Source: Actinomycetaceae bacterium (GTDB taxonomy: Bacteria > Actinomycetota > Actinomycetes > Actinomycetales > Actinomycetaceae). From it: a stretch of DNA of 33,252 nt. The DNA lies in assembly GCA_030537735.1 (NCBI GenBank), contig JAUNVG010000021.1, forward strand, positions 1 through 33,252, given 5' to 3'. The translations under genes and the position numbers were made by a program. This document shows, piece by piece, positions 31,170 to 33,252 of this stretch. The notes beneath the pieces are model-generated. The model searched no databases, was not told the DNA's origin, and worked only from the letters and a program-made list of their open reading frames with translations. Numbering within the stretch: position 1 is the stretch's first letter; every line of letters starts with the position of its first letter.

Positions 31170-32873
31170 ATGACCACCCCCACCCCGATTGACGCAACCA
31201 CCACCGACGGTTGGAAAGAACTCGCCCAAATCGCGAAGAATTTCCAACCCAACCTGCGCCAATGGTTCGACCGCGACCCACAGCGAGCCGAAAAATACAC
31301 CCACACCCTCGCCGACCTGCATGTCGACCTATCTAAAAACCTCATTACCGACGAAATCCAAGACGCACTAGTGAAACTAGCGAACGAAGTCGGGCTACGC
31401 GAACGCATCGACGCCATGATGAACGGTGAACGCATCAACGTCACCGAAAACCGCGCCGTACTCCACACCGCGCTGCGTCAACCAGCAGGCGCCGAAGTGA
31501 AACTCGACGGACACAACGTGGTCGAGGACGTGCGCGAAGAACTCGAAAAAATGTACGCATTCGCCCGCAAAGTACGCGAACAACAGTGGGTTGGGATCAC
31601 CGGTAAACCCATCGAAACCGTTGTCAACATTGGGATCGGCGGATCCGACCTCGGCCCCGTCATGGCGTACGAAGCGCTCAAACCATACGCCAAAGAGGGG
31701 CTGAGTGCGCGCTACATCTCCAACATTGACCCCACCGACGCCGGTGAAAAAACCAAGCACCTTGACCCCGAAACCACCCTTGTGATCGTTGCGTCAAAGA
31801 CCTTCACCACCTTGGAGACCCTCACCAACGCGCGTGTAGTGCGCACCTGGCTGCTTGACACCCTGCGGGAAAACGGGGCGTTCGAACGCGCCGCCGAACA
31901 AGGAACGCCCGCCGAGGACGTGGAAGCCGAAGCCGTGCGGCGCCACTTCGTGGCCGTGTCCACCGCCCTGGACAAAGTCGAAGAATTCGGAATCGACCCG
32001 GTAAACGCCTTCGGGTTCTGGAGCTGGGTAGGGGGACGCTACTCCGTAGATTCCGCTGTGGGAACCTCACTGGCCATCGTGCTGGGTCCGGAAAACTTCG
32101 AAGAATTCCTCGCCGGGTTCCACGCCGTTGACCAGCACCTGCGCACCCAGCCGTGGGAAACCAACGTGCCCGTGCTCATGGGGCTACTAAACGTGTGGTA
32201 CACCAACTTCCTCGGAGCACACACGCACGCTGTCCTGCCCTACGCCCAGTACCTGCACCGCTTCCCCGCCTACCTGCAGCAGCTCACCATGGAGTCGAAC
32301 GGTAAATCCGTGCGCTGGGACGGCACCGCAGTAACCAGTGACACCGGAGAAGTATTCTGGGGCGAACCCGGCACCAACGGGCAACACGCCTTCTACCAGC
32401 TCATCCACCAAGGCACCCGCCTCATCCCCGCTGACTTCATCGCCTTCGCTAACCCCACGTGGGCACTCAAAGACGGTGAGGCCGACATGCACGAACTATT
32501 CTTGGGGAACTTCTTCGCCCAAACCAAGGCACTTGCCTTCGGTAAGACCGCGGAAGAAGTACGCGCCGAAGGCACCGCGGAAGAAATCGTCACCGCCCGC
32601 ATCTTCGAAGGCAACCGCCCCACCACCTCCATCATGGCGGCGGACCTCACCCCCCGCGTCCTCGGGGAACTAATCGCCCTGTACGAACACATCACCTTCG
32701 TGCAAGGCATCGTGTGGGGAATCGATTCCTTCGACCAGTGGGGAGTGGAACTGGGCAAGCAGCTAGCTAAAGAACTCACCCCCGCAGTGGCTGGAGACAG
32801 GGAAGTGCTCGCGCAGCAAGACAGCTCCACCCAAGGGCTGATTGGCTACTACCTGGAGCAGCGCCGCAAATAA
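31170..32873 (+). CDS. pgi: Glucose-6-phosphate isomerase
   Basis: This is a 567-residue enzyme interconverting glucose 6-phosphate and fructose 6-phosphate. The SIS domains carry [18 protein letters not shown] (about 151-168), [20 protein letters not shown], the PGI signature region [20 protein letters not shown], and [20 protein letters not shown] with the active histidine. The C-terminal [17 protein letters not shown] signature is intact. The length is that of the long E. coli/animal type. The start is ATG 31170 with AGAGGA nine bases upstream. It lies 102 bases after pfk on the same strand; the two encode consecutive steps and may share a transcript. Two hairpins follow. Confidence 0.98.
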   Translation: MTTPTPIDATTTDGWKELAQIAKNFQPNLRQWFDRDPQRAEKYTHTLADLHVDLSKNLITDEIQDALVKLANEVGLRERIDAMMNGERINVTENRAVLHTALRQPAGAEVKLDGHNVVEDVREELEKMYAFARKVREQQWVGITGKPIETVVNIGIGGSDLGPVMAYEALKPYAKEGLSARYISNIDPTDAGEKTKHLDPETTLVIVASKTFTTLETLTNARVVRTWLLDTLRENGAFERAAEQGTPAEDVEAEAVRRHFVAVSTALDKVEEFGIDPVNAFGFWSWVGGRYSVDSAVGTSLAIVLGPENFEEFLAGFHAVDQHLRTQPWETNVPVLMGLLNVWYTNFLGAHTHAVLPYAQYLHRFPAYLQQLTMESNGKSVRWDGTAVTSDTGEVFWGEPGTNGQHAFYQLIHQGTRLIPADFIAFANPTWALKDGEADMHELFLGNFFAQTKALAFGKTAEEVRAEGTAEEIVTARIFEGNRPTTSIMAADLTPRVLGELIALYEHITFVQGIVWGIDSFDQWGVELGKQLAKELTPAVAGDREVLAQQDSSTQGLIGYYLEQRRK

Positions 32874-32891
32874 ACGGCTGGAAGTGACCCG

Positions 32892-32911
32892 CCTTACCGG
32901 ATGCGGTAAGG
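32892..32911 (+). terminator. Small perfect hairpin after pgi
   Basis: CCTTACCG and CGGTAAGG form an 8-bp stem with a GATG loop, 18 bases past the pgi stop. The phrase ATGCGGTAAGGG from its right arm recurs at 33012-33023. Confidence 0.4.
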
Positions 32912-32925
32912 GATAACGAAAACCG

Positions 32926-32959
32926 AGGTGGGAGCGTCTAAAAAAGGACGCTCCCACCT
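32926..32959 (+). terminator. Terminator of pgi
   Basis: AGGTGGGAGCGTC (32926-32938) pairs perfectly with 32947-32959 over 13 bp around an A-rich 8-base loop. It is the strongest hairpin after pgi and is a likely transcription end; only two T residues follow. Confidence 0.7.
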
Positions 32960-33252
32960 TGGCAATTGGGTAACTAATGCAGACTAAAGCGGCGAAGGCG
33001 CGGGGTAATTTATGCGGTAAGGGCGGGAGGGGCGCGGCGAGCGAAACGGTCGCCGCGTAAAGTAGCGCAGCGGCGAGTGGCAGTCGCCCCCAAACCGCGG
33101 CAGCGGAGTGAAACCAAGGCCAAGGTAGGGCCTCAGCACCCAAGCGCGGGAGTGGCAGTCGCCCCCAAACCGCGGCAGCGAAACTGAAGCAGGGCAAGGC
33201 TTGAGTTCTAGTTAGCGTTGCAACGCTTCTTACTTCGAAGGAGTGTTTCAAT
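32960..33252. other. Non-coding right edge with hairpin, palindrome and a ribosome-binding site
   Basis: No gene is seen in the last 290 bases. They hold a hairpin CGCGGCGA/TCGCCGCG (33033-33057), a 31-bp direct repeat (separate entry) and a perfect palindrome AGCGTTGCAACGCT (33214-33227). They also hold AAGGAG at 33237-33242, followed eight bases later by the final bases AT. This spacing suggests that a plus-strand gene starts at 33251 just as the window ends; the third base of its codon is not visible. Confidence 0.45.
33075..33180 (+). repeat. 31-bp perfect direct repeat
   Basis: Bases 33075-33105 and 33150-33180 are identical (beginning GAGTGGCAGTCGCC and ending GCGGCAGCG), with a period of 75. 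Sequence after each copy is also related (AAAC, GGGCAAGG), suggesting an older duplication of about 75 bases. Confidence 0.9.

Noticed and set aside
33075..33180. Direct repeat considered as a CRISPR remnant
   Set aside because: Only two units, related sequence in the spacer, and no cas genes.
32763..33251. 162-codon minus-strand frame at the right edge
   Set aside because: It overlaps the conserved end of pgi and its repeats arise from the 31-bp direct repeat.
1..33252. Search for tRNA, rRNA and insertion sequences
   Set aside because: No cloverleaf-like GTTCGANNCC segment in the gaps, no rRNA-like stretch, and no transposase motif or terminal inverted repeats were found by eye.

Overview
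The window is a chromosomal segment of a high-GC Gram-positive bacterium (Actinomycetota), most likely in or near the Actinomycetaceae. The evidence is gene content and order: a protein O-mannosyltransferase divergent from rsmI with metG behind it, pcrA-sucC-sucD-DUF6350-purH-DUF3017 in a row, a PspC-type three-component envelope system, and actinobacterial-style TANNNT -10 boxes, several directly in front of start codons (leaderless mRNAs). No phage, transposon, CRISPR, tRNA or rRNA is visible. This assignment is inferred from recalled family knowledge, not from a search.

Layout. 1-840: a hairpin, a T-poor non-coding tract and a small MT0933-type antitoxin-like gene. 841-6332: a GNAT acetyltransferase and the O-mannosyltransferase on the minus strand, then rsmI and metG on the plus strand. 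6491-10170 (minus): dipZ (CcdA + TlpA-like redoxin), an unrecognised 144-aa protein, and a DUF3021/LytTR pair. 10359-12661 (minus): a compact sulfur-handling operon of rhodanese, CsoR/CstR-type repressor and CoA-disulfide reductase fused to rhodanese, with a repressor-type palindrome on its promoter. 12804-17098: two repeat-rich membrane proteins (one with PspC) divergent from a PspC histidine kinase and a NarL-type regulator, resembling corynebacterial EsrISR. 17214-24951: pcrA, sucCD and a DUF6350 membrane protein. 24999-28425: a ZTP riboswitch, purH, DUF3017 and a D12-class adenine methylase. 28776-32873: a eukaryote-like double-domain 6-phosphofructokinase followed by glucose-6-phosphate isomerase, i.e. 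two adjacent glycolytic steps. The right edge holds hairpins, a 31-bp direct repeat and what looks like the Shine-Dalgarno of the next gene.

The genes are mostly core metabolism, but the window has unusual features. These are a DtxR/IdeR-like iron box over the dipZ promoter; a G9 homopolymer inside the 5' coding part of the O-mannosyltransferase (possible phase variation); tandem copies of the 3' ends of rsmI and purH, stop codons included, in the following intergenic DNA; low-complexity inserts inside otherwise conserved enzymes (DipZ, PcrA, PurH); and the eukaryote-like PFK. I did not find a clear multi-gene system of unknown type. The closest candidates are the sulfur operon, the 144-aa unknown and the gene-tail duplications.
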